DNA from: Collodictyon triciliatum
Lineage: Eukaryota; CRuMs
Length of the DNA stretch: 22,782 nt
Direction of reading: 5' to 3'
NCBI GenBank assembly: GCA_043381765.1
Contig: JBHJMP010001137.1
Location: 1 to 22,782 of the forward strand
The notes beneath the pieces are model-generated. The model saw only the letters and a list, made by a program, of their open reading frames with translations, was not told the DNA's origin and searched no databases. The position numbers and the translations under genes were made by a program. How positions within the stretch are numbered: the first letter of the stretch is position 1; the number at the start of each line of letters is the position of its first letter. This document shows, one piece after another, positions 10,928 to 22,737 of this stretch.

Positions 10928-13900
10928 TCAGAAAACTATATCCTTTTTCCAAACCAGAGCTATGTTGTACTCTGCAGGTAATTCATGTGTGTTCGACTCA
11001 TCCACACGTGGGAGGAGTAGATATATGTCAAAGTTTTCATTGGTCGTCTGGAATGCAACAGTGACGTTTTTCTCAGCAAGCTTGGAACTATATTCATGAA
11101 GATGAAGAGAGTCTGAGGCAGATGATGGCTTCATTTTGAGGATGGCTTTGTAGCGTGAGGCAGAAAACTTGAGCTTCTCAATATAATCACCCAGTGCTGT
11201 GGCGTTCGTTTTTCCACGAACCTTTCATAGTTAAAAAAATAATATAGTCAGATTGATTAATTCATATGTAATCAGATGAATAGAGTACGAGGCCATGAAC
11301 TTTTATGAATGCCGGAGATGGGCTGCTTATTAGTGTAATTATAGGACGGCACCATGCGATATGACTTTTTGGATAGCAGACAGGTAATTGCAAAAATCAG
11401 ATTATAATTATAATTGTTATTTTTACATAGAGAAAGGAAACAAAAAATTGAGGGGCAGCGATTGAGGCTTCTTGGTATAAAACGATTCTTAATAATTATC
11501 ATACTTGGAGAACTTTTGGCATCATCTTGGACAATACCGGCTGCCCAGATACTTGGGAGAGTGTAACGTTGATGTTGAGTTCACGGTCTGACACGCAGCC
11601 GTTCCATGCAAAGGTATCAGAATTTGGCAGTGGTTCTATGTGATTATTAAAACCTTAAATATTTTACAGCTATGGAACTCCTTTGATTCGAAGAGGAAGA
11701 AACGAAACGTTTAAGGTGGTGTTTATTTAAGAGATAAGTAAAATAATATAATTAGATGTGATGCAACCCTGACGAGTGATTAATTCTTCAAGATGTGTGG
11801 GTTCTTCGGGGGCGGCCTTTGGATAAGCATCCTCATTTTCCTTCGAAATTTCAGCGGAATCATGCTGATGGGATGACCTTTCAGGCAGTGTCTGGATTTT
11901 ACTCGAGGAAATCTTTGGAAAGGCCTCGTTGTTCGCATCTATCGATGAGGATTCTTTCACTTTTTCACTTGCTGACGTTTCAGGCCTGGGGATGTCGCCT
12001 TTCTTGTGACCTAGACCAACAAACGGTAGTCAATTGGTTGGTTTCGGTGATGGTTAGGATAGGAGAAGAAACCTTAAACCGACGTATTTTCACATTGTTT
12101 CATGAAAGTTTTATAGACTGATTAAATTAAGGTCAACCTTTTGAAGATTTCGATGGATTTGGCGAGAAAGTAGGAGGTTTCTCTTCATCAGGTTGATTTT
12201 TTCTGCCAGCCAAAAAGTTTGGTTTCACATTTGCAGCCAGCCGACCACCTCTGTTACTGAATACCGAAGTTGGTTTTTGGGCGAATCCTTTCTTCATTGT
12301 TTTGAGTTCTTCGAATTTCCTGTTTTCCTTTTCAATTTTTGCCAGTCTATCACGGTCGATTTTCCTCTGCTCTGAGATTAACTTCCACCGTATTTCTTCT
12401 AATTGAATTTTGCGGAGAGCAGTCTCTTCAGCCTCTGCTTCCTCCTTTTGAGTTAAATGTTTCGGCTTTGCAGGCTCGCCTTCTTGCTCCTTCTCCTATC
12501 AGATATAGGATATTTGGTCAGGACGAGTGAGAATTGAGATTTTGAAGATAACCAAGCAAATAAATGGAAATATCAAAGAAAGTAGAGATGTGTTTTGCTC
12601 GTTATCACAAACAGCTTCATCGGCCACATGATTCAAACGGCTGTATTTCAGATTAAAGGCAAAGAAATCACTGGCGCTCATTCGCACGAGTTCTGTCACT
12701 TTCAATTTGCCGTAGAATAGTTCGTTTCTCAGGCAGGCATTCCTTGTAATTATCAAATTGAATTAGCAGTTCAGTTATTTTAATATACAATTAAATCAGA
12801 TGGAGTAACCACAGTGTTTCTCTCGCCACTTAATTTTTTTGAAAGAGAGTAAAAAAAAACGCCATAAAATAATTTGAAAAATATACTCTGGATTTTTCAA
12901 TTGAATTAGTATCAGATTTGCTTGTGACAAGTATTCTTTGTGTTTGTGTCCGGGATATAATTTAAAGAGCGCATCGTCGATTTCTTCAACTAGATCGGAC
13001 TTTCCGATTATAAATTAAAAAAAGTGATACATTTTCATGTGTGTTTTAGTGTCAAAAACAATAGATTGAACATAAAGCAAAAAGGTATTTAGGTGAGAGA
13101 AAAAAATTTGCTAATGTAAATAATATTTGACGAAAGTCATGAGACATAAATGAAACTACCAATTAAAACGAAACCAAAGCTAAACTAAACCAAAACAATT
13201 ACAATTTTAAGACCAAAAAACGTGTATGAGGCAGTGGATAAACTTACAACACGGATGTAATACTCTTCCAAAGTGTGCAAAAGTTCCATTTTTATTTTAT
13301 CTCTGCTTTTCTGAACAAACGGAAGTACTATAAGGCCCTCATCGAGAGAGGACGTTCTGTAGAGTCCATGCATTTCAAATTAGTTAATATTCATCAACTT
13401 AGGTGACAATCAACACAAATGTGATGTGATTTATATCAGACGTGTTAGATATAATAGGGTTGATACTCTGGATTTTTTGAAAATGAACTAAGTTTACAGG
13501 GAAACCTTGTTAAAGGCGATATTTTCTCTCCTTTTCTGTTGTTGTTTTTCCCATTTACTGACCTCCGGTCTTCTTTGTTGTAATGATTTGGAGATGGAGA
13601 TAGCTCCTCAGAATCGTAACTGCCCTCATTGAAGCACTCAATTGAACAGTACAAACTATCATACACTGGAAGGGCTATATTTTTGCACATCGTTCGAGTA
13701 CAGATGGGCTGGAAAGTATCACATTAAGAAGAAGAAGAAAAAAGAAGCAATAGGCATAGCAACATACAACCGGAAAAATAAGGATACAAAAAAGATTATA
13801 TGCTCGTTTTTTATCGGTTGTGGATTACCTTTTTGGTGCTTCTCGTCTTGGTGAACTTTGTAGAGTTGTCTGGTACCTATTTACATAATGTAGCGAGAAA

Positions 13901-15002
13901 GTAGCAAGTGATATCAGGTTGTGCTTGAAAATGAGTGCAGAAAGAAAATTGGATGGTTCGGATAATAAATTTTGATTCACTTGCGGCTATGAGGATGACA
14001 ATTTTTTTTTTAAAAAAAAAAAATTATAATCGAGTCAATTTGCTTTGAATTGAATAAAGGGAAAAGATATAATTGGGATAATTCAGCAGCTTGCCTCCTT
14101 GAGTGCTTGATGTAAACGTCTGTTTCTCATTCTGTTTTTAATCGTATCTAATATTTTGAATAGTAAATCGTTCAAAGAGTTAAGGTTACTATGGAAGGTC
14201 TAAAATTATGAGAGATTTAAGACAGTTAGTCAGTGCGTCTCTAGTATAGTACCTGAACCTATTTTTTCATATCCAGTTTTATTTTTTCTTGATGAATCAG
14301 GCTCAAAGTCCCCGTAATTACCATCGAGTTCGATGGAGACATGAAACGAATGCTTTAAAAGAGGAAAAAGGAATTTTAAAATAGAGACCATGATTAGCAT
14401 TATTCTTGGCTATATTTCAACACAAACCCCACGAAAGAGCACAAAAAAAAAAAGAAGGGGGGAACATGGATTCTTTATATAATTATTAGCAGTGCTATAT
14501 TTCTTTTAAAAAAAATAATAATTAACAACTATACACACCGATGCAGCCTCAAGTAACCACGCTGTGTCAAGCTTTTGACTGGATAAACACCTCGGACAAG
14601 AGATTGTCTTGGATTTATTCTAAATTAACAGGATAATCCACTAAATAATCATTTAAAGAGAAGGAGCAACGGTTACTATATACAAGATTATGATGCGAAG
14701 CAAGCAATACTTCATCCACGACTTTCACGCACTTAAGATGGAAAATGTTGTAGCACATAATACAAGAAACAAGCAATTGACTTTCTTTAAATGCTTTTGA
14801 GCATATACACGCCTGTTGCTCATCTAATTCAGCCAAGGCGTATTTGTTTCTGATGTGTATCTATGAATAAATTGTAATTTTTTTTAAAAAAGTACAATTA
14901 AGAAAGAAAAAAAGGCATTCACCATAGTACTATACAGAGAAAACAGTTTGTTTTAAGGATAGTTGCTATCCAAGATTAAATTACCTTAAGAAAATCCTTC
15001 AT
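10928..15002 (-). CDS. Bye1-like transcription factor: PHD finger, TFIIS middle domain, SPOC domain
   Basis: Fourteen exons: 14985-15002, 14711-14860, 14537-14619, 14322-14352, 14095-14199, 13829-13876, 13563-13708, 13248-13356, 12887-12999, 12613-12742, 12138-12495, 11768-12010, 11505-11635, 10928-11221; 652 residues, all phases agree. PHD finger at residues 24-67 (ACIC, CIMC, HLKC, CPRC). A second Cys cluster lies at 148-170 (CTRTMC then YCSIEC). The TFIIS-middle domain is at about 205-300 (IDDALFKLYPGHKHKEYLSQ, then RNELFYGKLKVTELVRMSAS). A charged helix spans about 312-400. A SPOC domain runs from about 515 to the end (FAWNGCVSDRELNINVTLSQ, then VRGKTNATALGDYIEKLKFS). This order is that of yeast Bye1 and animal PHF3/DIDO proteins, which bind transcribing RNA polymerase II through the TFIIS-like domain, while SPOC binds the phosphorylated CTD. 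Length is near yeast Bye1. Exon 5 ends in a GC donor. It starts about 180 bases past the stop of the acidic protein gene. Confidence 0.88.
13877..14094 (-). other. GC-AG intron in the Bye1-like gene
   Basis: On the - strand the upstream exon ends AAGGAG and the intron begins GCAAGC, which otherwise matches a strong donor. The intron ends gtaaatag before VPDNSTK. Both exons are phase 0 and no GT donor keeps this frame before the stop codon six bases later. Confidence 0.6.
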
Positions 15003-15180
15003 TCCAGTATTGTGTTCTTGTGCTTAATTTTTTTAAAAAAAATACACCAGTTAATTACAAAGTCAAGGTTATCGATGAATCTATGAATGATATATATTAT
15101 ATTGAATGACTTTCGGTATTTGCCTTGATAAAAGTAAAATGAGAATCGAATTTCTTTTCATCCCAGCTCAAACTTTTTCC

Positions 15181-17470
15181 TCATTTATTATTATTGAATT
15201 TAGCTGTAGAACCTTGATAACTGGACACCGGGAGGCACATATGGTCAACATCGTCCATATCATCGCTGCTATTCTCCCCTGACAAGACTATTTCGATGTA
15301 TGCTCCACCACTTGGCTCATCGTCGCTCTCCTCATAATATGGTTTGAATCCTTGAGGCTGGTTCGTTAAGTGTGCATCTTGACTGCTGTCCACCAAATAT
15401 GTAGGAGCGGGTTTGGGAACGTGTGTTAATTCTGATTTCTTATTCTTTTTTTCTTTGAGGAGTTCACCCAGAGGTCGACGATGCTGCTCTAGGATTACGG
15501 GACGAGCATCATCTAGGTTAATGTCCACAGTAACTGAATATTCATGATATTTAAACAGCTTCATAGAGGGAGAAGGAATTTGATGCTCATGTTTATCTTC
15601 ATTCAGGGAATCAACACTGATGTCAACTTGAACATCATAGCGAGCGGTTGCAAGCTCATCTTGGGCTAAGATAGGGTTGTCAGGCCATCTACCAATCTCA
15701 TCGCTTTCACGTATCCTCTTTGATTTCTGACTGTTGGTTGTGCTTGTGGATTGAGAATTAACGAGAGAAGTATCAATATCATTAGCCAGTGCGTTCTTTC
15801 TCTTCCTTTGCTCACCAGATGAATGCGCCATTTCATCCAGGCCACTAGGTACTTGAGTGGTATTGTAGATGACCATTTCACTCTCGATATTGAGCTCCAC
15901 ACTGGAGTTTATGAAAGTTGCATGCTCTTCACATACATCCTCGGCATCAGTGAGGAGAGAAATGTTCCTCTGGGGAATTATCGGCGCCATTTGATCGCTT
16001 AATTGAGATTCGATGTCATCATTTAATGGTTCATCATTCATGTTCATCGCTTGAGATTGCTCTGTATCTATTTTCTCTATTTCGGAACTAGGTGGGCCCA
16101 TAATGTGCGTTTGATGAGGGTCTGTATCGACTATCTGGGGCGAACCTGTATTTTGGGTCTCTCCTTCGGTTGGCTGTAATAAAACATCGGCATATATGCT
16201 ACAGTGATTTGCAGTTATGAATGATAAATTTTCTTGTTGTGTTTCATTCAACAAGCCCGAATGGTCATGTACAAGATCTAATTTGTGCTCAGAGTTCGGC
16301 GGGTGTTCATCCAAGGCGATGTCATCGAGCTGGTGATTTCGCTCCATTTTTTCTTTTGGTGAATGCGGTGAAGTTACATTTCTATGTTCTTGATGGCTCT
16401 GCTCTGTGTTGGTAATGCAGGGGGTTTCTGTAAAATCTTTAGTGAAAGATTCACTTTCTCCTTTCATGTTACAAACATGTTCCTTGTGAGAGTTCAAAGT
16501 GGGTGAATTTAATACTGGTTGATCCAGGATAATGGCAGGCTCAGTTGCTGTTGAGTTATGAAAATTTGAGTCTTCATTGAGAACTGTATCCATTGGTTCC
16601 TGTTCTGCTGTTGATTTTTCTGCATCGTTATTTTTCTCATGAACCATTACAATGGCTTTGTGAATCAAAGAAGCATCTGGTTGAAGTTGGTTTCTGTCGT
16701 CATGCACCGCCTCATAATTGTCTTCCCTGCGGATATTTTCTGGAAAAGATGTTGATTCTTGAGTCAATTTTGCGGATTCAAGGCCATTACTAGGCGTGGT
16801 ATTGTGCACAACTTCAGAGACGAGTGTATTACCAGTGGGATTATATGTAATGTCCAGTTTTTCTGCATCATTTTCTACACATAGATTTTCTTCTGGTAGA
16901 CAAGACGTATATTTCTCTTCCGTGGTGTATGTTACTTGGTGGTTGGTAGGTTCAACCGCATGGTCGCTTTGTACATGCTCTCTTGTAGTATATTCTTGCT
17001 GTTCAATATCTGTAGATTGGGGAGGCGGTGGAGATATGTTGAGACTCTCTTCTCTTTCAACCGCACTTGAACGCACGTCCGATTCACCTGCAGGCAGAGG
17101 AGGTTTCAAAAGGCTCGCTTCAGACTCTGCTTCGCGTGTTGGCAACACAACATCCTCTGTTTCCAAGTCATGGCTTTGATTAGGAGCAAGCTGTTTGGTA
17201 TTGACAGGTATTGTCTCGTTGGGCAAGGGCTCAAAAAGCTCGTCCTCGTTTCTGGCGATCAGGTCGCTTCCGTGGCTGCTGTACGGGGCAACTAACCCGC
17301 TTTGCGTCTCGTGATCATCCTCGTCCTCTGCAACTCTAATCCCTCCAAGCGCGTTGTTACTCGTTTCCATCGATTCTTGAAGCAAAGAGTGAACTGATTG
17401 TGTTGTCTGCGCGTTTCGTTTGAAAGTGGCTTTAGTTCTCCGGTTCAAGTATTGTTGTCCTTTTCTTTTT
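15181..17470 (-). CDS. Acidic, low-complexity, probably nuclear protein (start unresolved)
   Basis: One long exon of about 760 codons, preceded by an acceptor (tgtctgcag at 17471) so the true start is probably in an upstream exon I could not place; the first ATG inside the exon is at 17370. The N terminus is very basic (KRKGQQYLNRRTKATFKRNA), a likely nuclear localisation signal. Most of the chain is rich in Glu, Asp, Ser, Thr, Asn, Gln and His with no folded domain visible. A second basic patch (EQRKRKN and KSKRIRES) lies near residue 560. The last 200 residues look more ordered and conserved in style: ATARYDVQVDISVDSL, KYHEYSVTVDINLDDARPVI, and GGAYIEIVLSGENSSDDMDD, which resembles a SUMO-interacting motif (hydrophobic core followed by acidic/Ser). 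It ends FNNNK, followed by a stop that overlaps AATAAA. No family is recognised. Codon use resembles the neighbours. Confidence 0.65.
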
Positions 17471-17963
17471 CTGCAGACAACACAGGCAAGTAGGAACAGA
17501 ACAAAGACTGCAGACTAGTTTGATGCTGAACCAAGGTTTTAACCTCTGTCGAATGAAAAAAAAAAAAAAGAGAAAAAGAAAACAGCTGTAGAGAGACACA
17601 AAGGAGTTTATGCTTCATGAGTGGAAAGTCGGCAAGTGCAAAGGGGATATGACATCCAATAAAAAAAAAAAAAAAGGTATTGAGAAAAGGGTTAAGTTCT
17701 GATCATTCTCTCGACAAAACAAAAAAAAATTATAAAAAAAAAATAAAGAGACAGCCTAAGTTAAAATGTGAAAAACTGAGGGAGTTGGGCAACGCACGAA
17801 GGATAAGATAGTATCAAAAGGTATCGCATCAGGACACAAAACACACATAGCGCCAGGCACGAGCAAAACAAAACAAAAACAAAAAAACGAAGAGAAAAAA
17901 ATGAAGGCATAAAAGCAAATATAATAAAAAAAATGGAAAAAAAAGAAAAGGAAAAATAAGGCA
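17471..17963. other. Intergenic, A/T-homopolymer-rich
   Basis: Between the stop of the coiled-coil gene (17964) and the first supported exon of the acidic protein gene. It holds several A runs of 9-15 and A-rich GAAA/CAAAA repeats. It must contain the promoter and probably a short first exon of the acidic protein gene on the - strand; candidate ATGs (for example near 17619) could not be joined with confidence. Confidence 0.5.
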
Positions 17964-20900
17964 TCAAGAAGGTGGTGTGGATGACAAGGAATGCGTATCA
18001 GAATCCAACGCCCGGCTCTGCTTCAATCTCTCTGTTTCTTGCATGTTCTTTTCAAGGGTTTGCAATAGAGACCTCTGCCGCCGCGCATCGCTTACACCTC
18101 CGCTCGCCCCATGCGTGGGTGTCACTGATGTTCTTGCGCTTGAGCCTGCATTGTGAATCGTCGAGCGAATACCAATGGGATTATTTGCGTCAGCTGTGCG
18201 ACTTGACAGGACAGACGGGGCTGTGGATTGGATATATGTGACTGTACTTCGCCGCAATGACCCGGGCGCCTGGAATCCCCGACTTGTCCCTAACGTGCTG
18301 TTTGGCTGATTGACTTGTGCTGCTGCTTGGCTGGTGTTTGCAAGTGCAGTCCCGCGCGGAGACACAATAGATGCGACATCAGAACTAGTTAGGCCTGATG
18401 TAGTCAATAGACTCTGCGGGACAGAGTTTGATGAAGCAAGTGGAGTGGCTGTTGCATTGGGTGACTGTGCAAGGTTGGAATACTCTGTAAGTTTTTTCTG
18501 TAATGATTGGCGGTAGGTGCGCTCGTCATCCAGCATCATCTTTACATTTTTCACCTCACTTTGCAGTGAAATGACATGGCGGTGGAGCTTCTCGCTGTGC
18601 ATTTGCTCTTGTTGAAGTAAAACTCGCAGTGTGTCTGCAGTTTGTGCGCTGTCTCCAGAGGGGAGAGCCGAGAAGCGGCGTACCTCGTGCAGACGAGTGA
18701 GCTCCTTTTCTTTATAGATGAGGTTTGCAGACATTTCGCTGATTTGTTGCTTCGATGTACTTAATGCAGAGTGTGCTTCGGATAGTGCGCTTTCATGAAG
18801 ACTTTGCCAATCACGCTGGTCTCGTTCAAACTGGGATTTCAAGGACTCCACTGTTTTTGTCAATCTGGCAATTTTGCTTTCATATTCTCGAATGGCTTTC
18901 TGGTGGCGCTCAGATTTTTGTTGCAGAGCCTCTTTTGCCTTGGATAGCGCTGAAGATAATTCATTCACCTTTTCTATCAACTTGAGCTTCTCAGAAGTAA
19001 TGTTTGTCAGCTCGACCGTTTTTTCATCCAGTGATTTTTTGACACTCTGGATATCAGGCCCCGAGTTATCTGCGCCGGAGACCTGCGTGATGGGAGACGA
19101 CATTTCTGTTTTGTTCTGGTTGGCCTCACTTCCTGTATCTGCCATCGAGGCTAGTCGTATCCATTCGTGTCTTATCACGTCGATGAAATCATCATGGTTG
19201 CATTGTAATTCCCATTCATCGAGTAATTGCTTCAAGCTAGACATCGTTTCCTCGTATTTTTCTTTGAATCCCATACTCTCCTCCTGTTCTGACTTTGTCT
19301 GTCTGAGTTCATCTGAAAGCTTAGTCGTTGTCGATTCCGATAGGGAGCGATCCCTTTTTTGAGTCGTCTCGGATAACTGCTTCCTCAAATCTTCGTTATC
19401 ACGTTCGAGACTTGCTACAAGGGTCTCATAAATACCTGATGATTGAGCACTTGTCTCTAATCTTTGCTGAGCCTGTTTCAAGTTTCCTTCCACGGTTCTC
19501 CTCTTGTAGTCCGATTGGCTTCTTCCATTCTTTTCTTCCTCTAGTCGCTTTTCCAACACACTGATTTGGGACTTCAGCTCGATGTTTTGCTCCATGTAAT
19601 CTTGGTCGTTTGAATTCAAAGACCGCTGAGTAGTGTTTTGATGGCTTGGTTTAGGGCTGCTTACAGAGGCTCGAATGCTATACCTCGATTCTAGGTCAGA
19701 TTTCTCATCACCCACCGCCGACTTTTTCTGATCTGATTTCAAAATCCCTTCCAAACGATTAAGTTGGGAGTAAACTAACTCTTCAAGCCGCAGCAACGAC
19801 TTATCTTCGGGTATCTGAGGCTTTAAAGAAGTCGACTTTGGCAAATAACCCGGCTCTGCTTGTGACTCCATTTTGACTTCTTTCATCGGTTCTATATATA
19901 AAGAAAGGATATCAGTTGTTGTTGTTGTTGTTTAGTTTTGAAATTTTTACCAAATTATTGAGGATTTTAGGAGGGAACAGTATAAATTATGAATATATGA
20001 AAGAATACTTAAAGTGTTTGATATAATTGAAGATGGCATCGATTCTGTCTCATCTAAGTCGTTCAACATGGATATAGCGTCTTGCATCTTTTTCATCCTA
20101 CTTGATGCTGCAGGGTCTCCAGAAGGACCTGCCTTATTTGAGAGCTCTGATACGTCTATCGAGAGTGATCTTGAAGAGGGCGTCATACTTGACGGAGAGT
20201 AGGACCTTGATGTGCCAATGGTAAATGAGGAGCCTTGGCCAATTTTATCGCCTGGCAATTTGTGTGGGTGTGATATCAACGATGTTGCAGAATTTGTTTC
20301 CTTCTGGCTATTAGCCGCGCGCATGCTTGCAGTTTTTTCGTATTCTAATAAGTCAGCTTTCATAGATTCAAGGTCCTTTAGGAGTTTCTTGTTTTCTGAA
20401 TCTAATCGTCTGTTTTCTGCTTCGAGTTTTTGCATCTTGTCTCGAGAAACAGATAGCTTCTTGTTTGCTTCTTCCATGCATTGTTTCAACTCTTCATAGT
20501 ACATCCCGCTCAACTCTTCTTTGACTTCGATGCTATTCAGCTTCAGCGCTAAGTTTTGGCATTCAGTTTGATAATAGGTAACTTGACTTTCGAGAAATTT
20601 TACAAGTGCAACCAGAACAGTAGATCGGGCAGGTAGCTTTACCGAGAAGTGACTTAGAGGCACTGAGCCTTCGACAACTTTCTAGTTTCTGAGTATATCA
20701 AATTGTCATATTACACTAGTACCAGGCATTGCTTCTTTGTTTCTTTGTTTGTTATGTTATTTTATGTTTTTTTTTTTCGTATTTTTGTTTTGAACGGTAA
20801 CGCATCTTACAGGATAGATATTTTAAAAAAAAAGGAATAATTGACTACGCACTTCGTTATGACCATGGTTGATGAATGAGATGTATTCCCGTGCAAAGGA

Positions 20901-22485
20901 CCATGCAAATATATGAATTTCCGGTATGATAAGTGAGTTTTTACAAATGCAATAACTATTCAATTTTTCGTGTTAAGTCTCATGCCACAAACCTTTGTAA
21001 TTTCCGTGTATTGCTCCTCTGTTCTCCATAATTTTGCGACGCAAACACGAAGAGTGCTTTTTGAGGAATCTTTCGAATCCTCCACAAGTGTTGTAGAAAA
21101 GGCTGTATGAATATCTGATTTGGATAGTTAATCTACCGATTCAAAACGGGTTCATGTATATTGAAAAAAATCGGGTATCAGCCCACTTAAGAATGATTGA
21201 CTGTTAAAATGAAGTCTCGTTTATGTATGATACAAAATCCTACCAAACAAGGAGTTTGAGGGAAGAAATAACGACTTTGTTTCGTTTAGAATATGCTCCA
21301 ACATTTCAAACGTAGATGCATTCGCCGAAAACATAAAGACCTTTAGTTCATAGTTTTCAAAACCATCTGGAACAGCTGGTGGATTCCGATTCACATTAGG
21401 ACTCACCCTAAGCTGGTCAGAAAATTCTTCATGGTATTCTATCTATGAAACAGGCAAAAATGAGTGTGTAAAAAAGCAAATAAATAAAAATAAAAATAAA
21501 AATTTTCAAAATAGCTGCTTATATTGAAAACCTTTCTTCCCTTGACCAGCTGCTCCCAACAGATACTCTGATGCAGTTGAAGTTCGATATCTTGAGAGGT
21601 AAGACGTATTCCCTTTATTTCATTCCTGTAAAGGTGACTTTGGAACGCAGACCTCCACGCAAATCCCATAAAAACAATAAGCTCAGACCCTTGCCCGAAC
21701 GGATCTAATCGCACAGCAAACCAAAAGATTTTTTCGAATTCACTTTAAATGGTTTTTTTTCTATTCTCCCTTTCAATTTTGTGCAGGATGGCGGAGATAA
21801 TTCACTTTAAATAGTATTCGAAATACTGTAAAAAAAAAGCATAGGAACGTTTTTATTTTGTTTTTTCTATTGTTTTTTCTATTGTTTTTTCTATTGTTTT
21901 TTCTATTGTTTTTTCTATTGTTTTTTCTATTGTTTTTTCTATTGTTTTTTCTATTGTTTTTTCTATTGTTCTTATCTTTTGTTCAACAGAGACGGATGAT
22001 ATCACCACGCCTTCTAAAGTGCGAAGAATGATAATACCTATTGATGAAGGGGGATCGACGGCCAAGGCAAAATGCCAATCTGTAGCGTCATGTGGAACAG
22101 TCCTCTTATCAGATGACAGAGCCCTTGCCAGCTTTTCAGAGCCGCCTACCTCGGCTGGAACTGAGCCGGATTTCAACTGGAGCAGAAGGGAGCGCATACG
22201 CTTGACCAGGTCAGACAGAACAGGCTCGGGTGCAGCGCGACGGTAGAGTACGGGAATAATGCAGCTGCCTTGCAAGTGGGGCGGCAATGAGAGTCGCTTG
22301 ACGAGGCTTTGCCCGGTGTCTGAATGAGCGGCAAACTCGCGTCTTTGGCGATGTTCGGTTATGGCGTGTTTCAGGCAGCGATGCAACTCGGCCGAGTATC
22401 GCACAGTCGGATCGATGTCTGTAAACGACTCCATCAGCCGCTCCAGCGTCGCAAGCTCCAGGATCGGGAAGGACAATACGCTCAT
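17964..22485 (-). CDS. Large coiled-coil protein with a globular N-terminal region (1176 residues)
   Basis: Exons: 22038-22485, 21532-21704, 21244-21442, 20993-21102, 20009-20681, 17964-19891; all GT-AG and phase-consistent. Residues 1-310 look globular, with alternating beta and helix (GSELIVFMGFAWRSAFQSHL; LRVCVAKLWRTEEQYTEIT). A first coiled coil follows at about 330-420 (LEAENRRLDSENKKLLKDLE), then a Ser/Pro-rich linker (SYSPSSMTPSSRSLSIDVSE). Further long coiled coils run from about 560 to 1000, broken by an ordered-looking Trp-containing segment (LLDEWELQCNHDDFIDVIRH, about 760). The C-terminal 170 residues are Ser/Thr/Ala-rich and disordered, apart from a short final helix (QRSLLQTLEKNMQETERLKQ). 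A beta-rich head followed by a parallel coiled coil is the plan of the XRCC4/SAS-6 superfamily, but I see no diagnostic motif, so the role (centrosomal, cytoskeletal or vesicle scaffold) is open. The start is a real ATG at 22485. Confidence 0.7.
19917..19931 (+). repeat. Short (GTT)n microsatellite
   Basis: Five tandem gtt units inside the last intron of the coiled-coil gene (between 19891 and 20009). Confidence 0.8.
21860..21967. repeat. 12-bp minisatellite, nine identical copies
   Basis: Nine perfect head-to-tail copies of gttttttctatt (+ strand). It lies in the first intron of the coiled-coil gene (21705-22037). Because the unit is a multiple of three and lacks stops, the - strand frame of the upstream exon reads through as nine TIEK repeats before a stop at 21853. 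The chosen splice (donor GTATTA after ATAG, acceptor gcgattag) removes it and keeps phase. Confidence 0.95.
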
Positions 22486-22737
22486 TTCTTGTGCTGGAGT
22501 GCGAAAAAAAAAAGAAGAAGAGGCTCCTTGGGTGCGCTGACTGGTACTCTGTTTCGGCTGCCTGAGTCTGCGGGGTTTTTGTGGACGTTGGCTCGGTATC
22601 TGAAGTGATCGGCCAAGTTATCGTCTGTGTCGTGCGTGGAGTCGAGCGCGTTGGCCTGTCTTTCATTAGTGTTTACCTTTTTTCTATTTCTTTATCCTTT
22701 CATTTATTTAACGTGAAGACCTTTTTTTTTTCTTTTT

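Noticed and set aside
14253-14321. Longer exon 4 of the Bye1-like gene (reading NYGDFEPDSSRKNKTGYEK)
   Set aside because: It breaks phase with the next exon. Shifting exon 3's donor by two bases and using the GTAATT donor at 14321 restores phase throughout.
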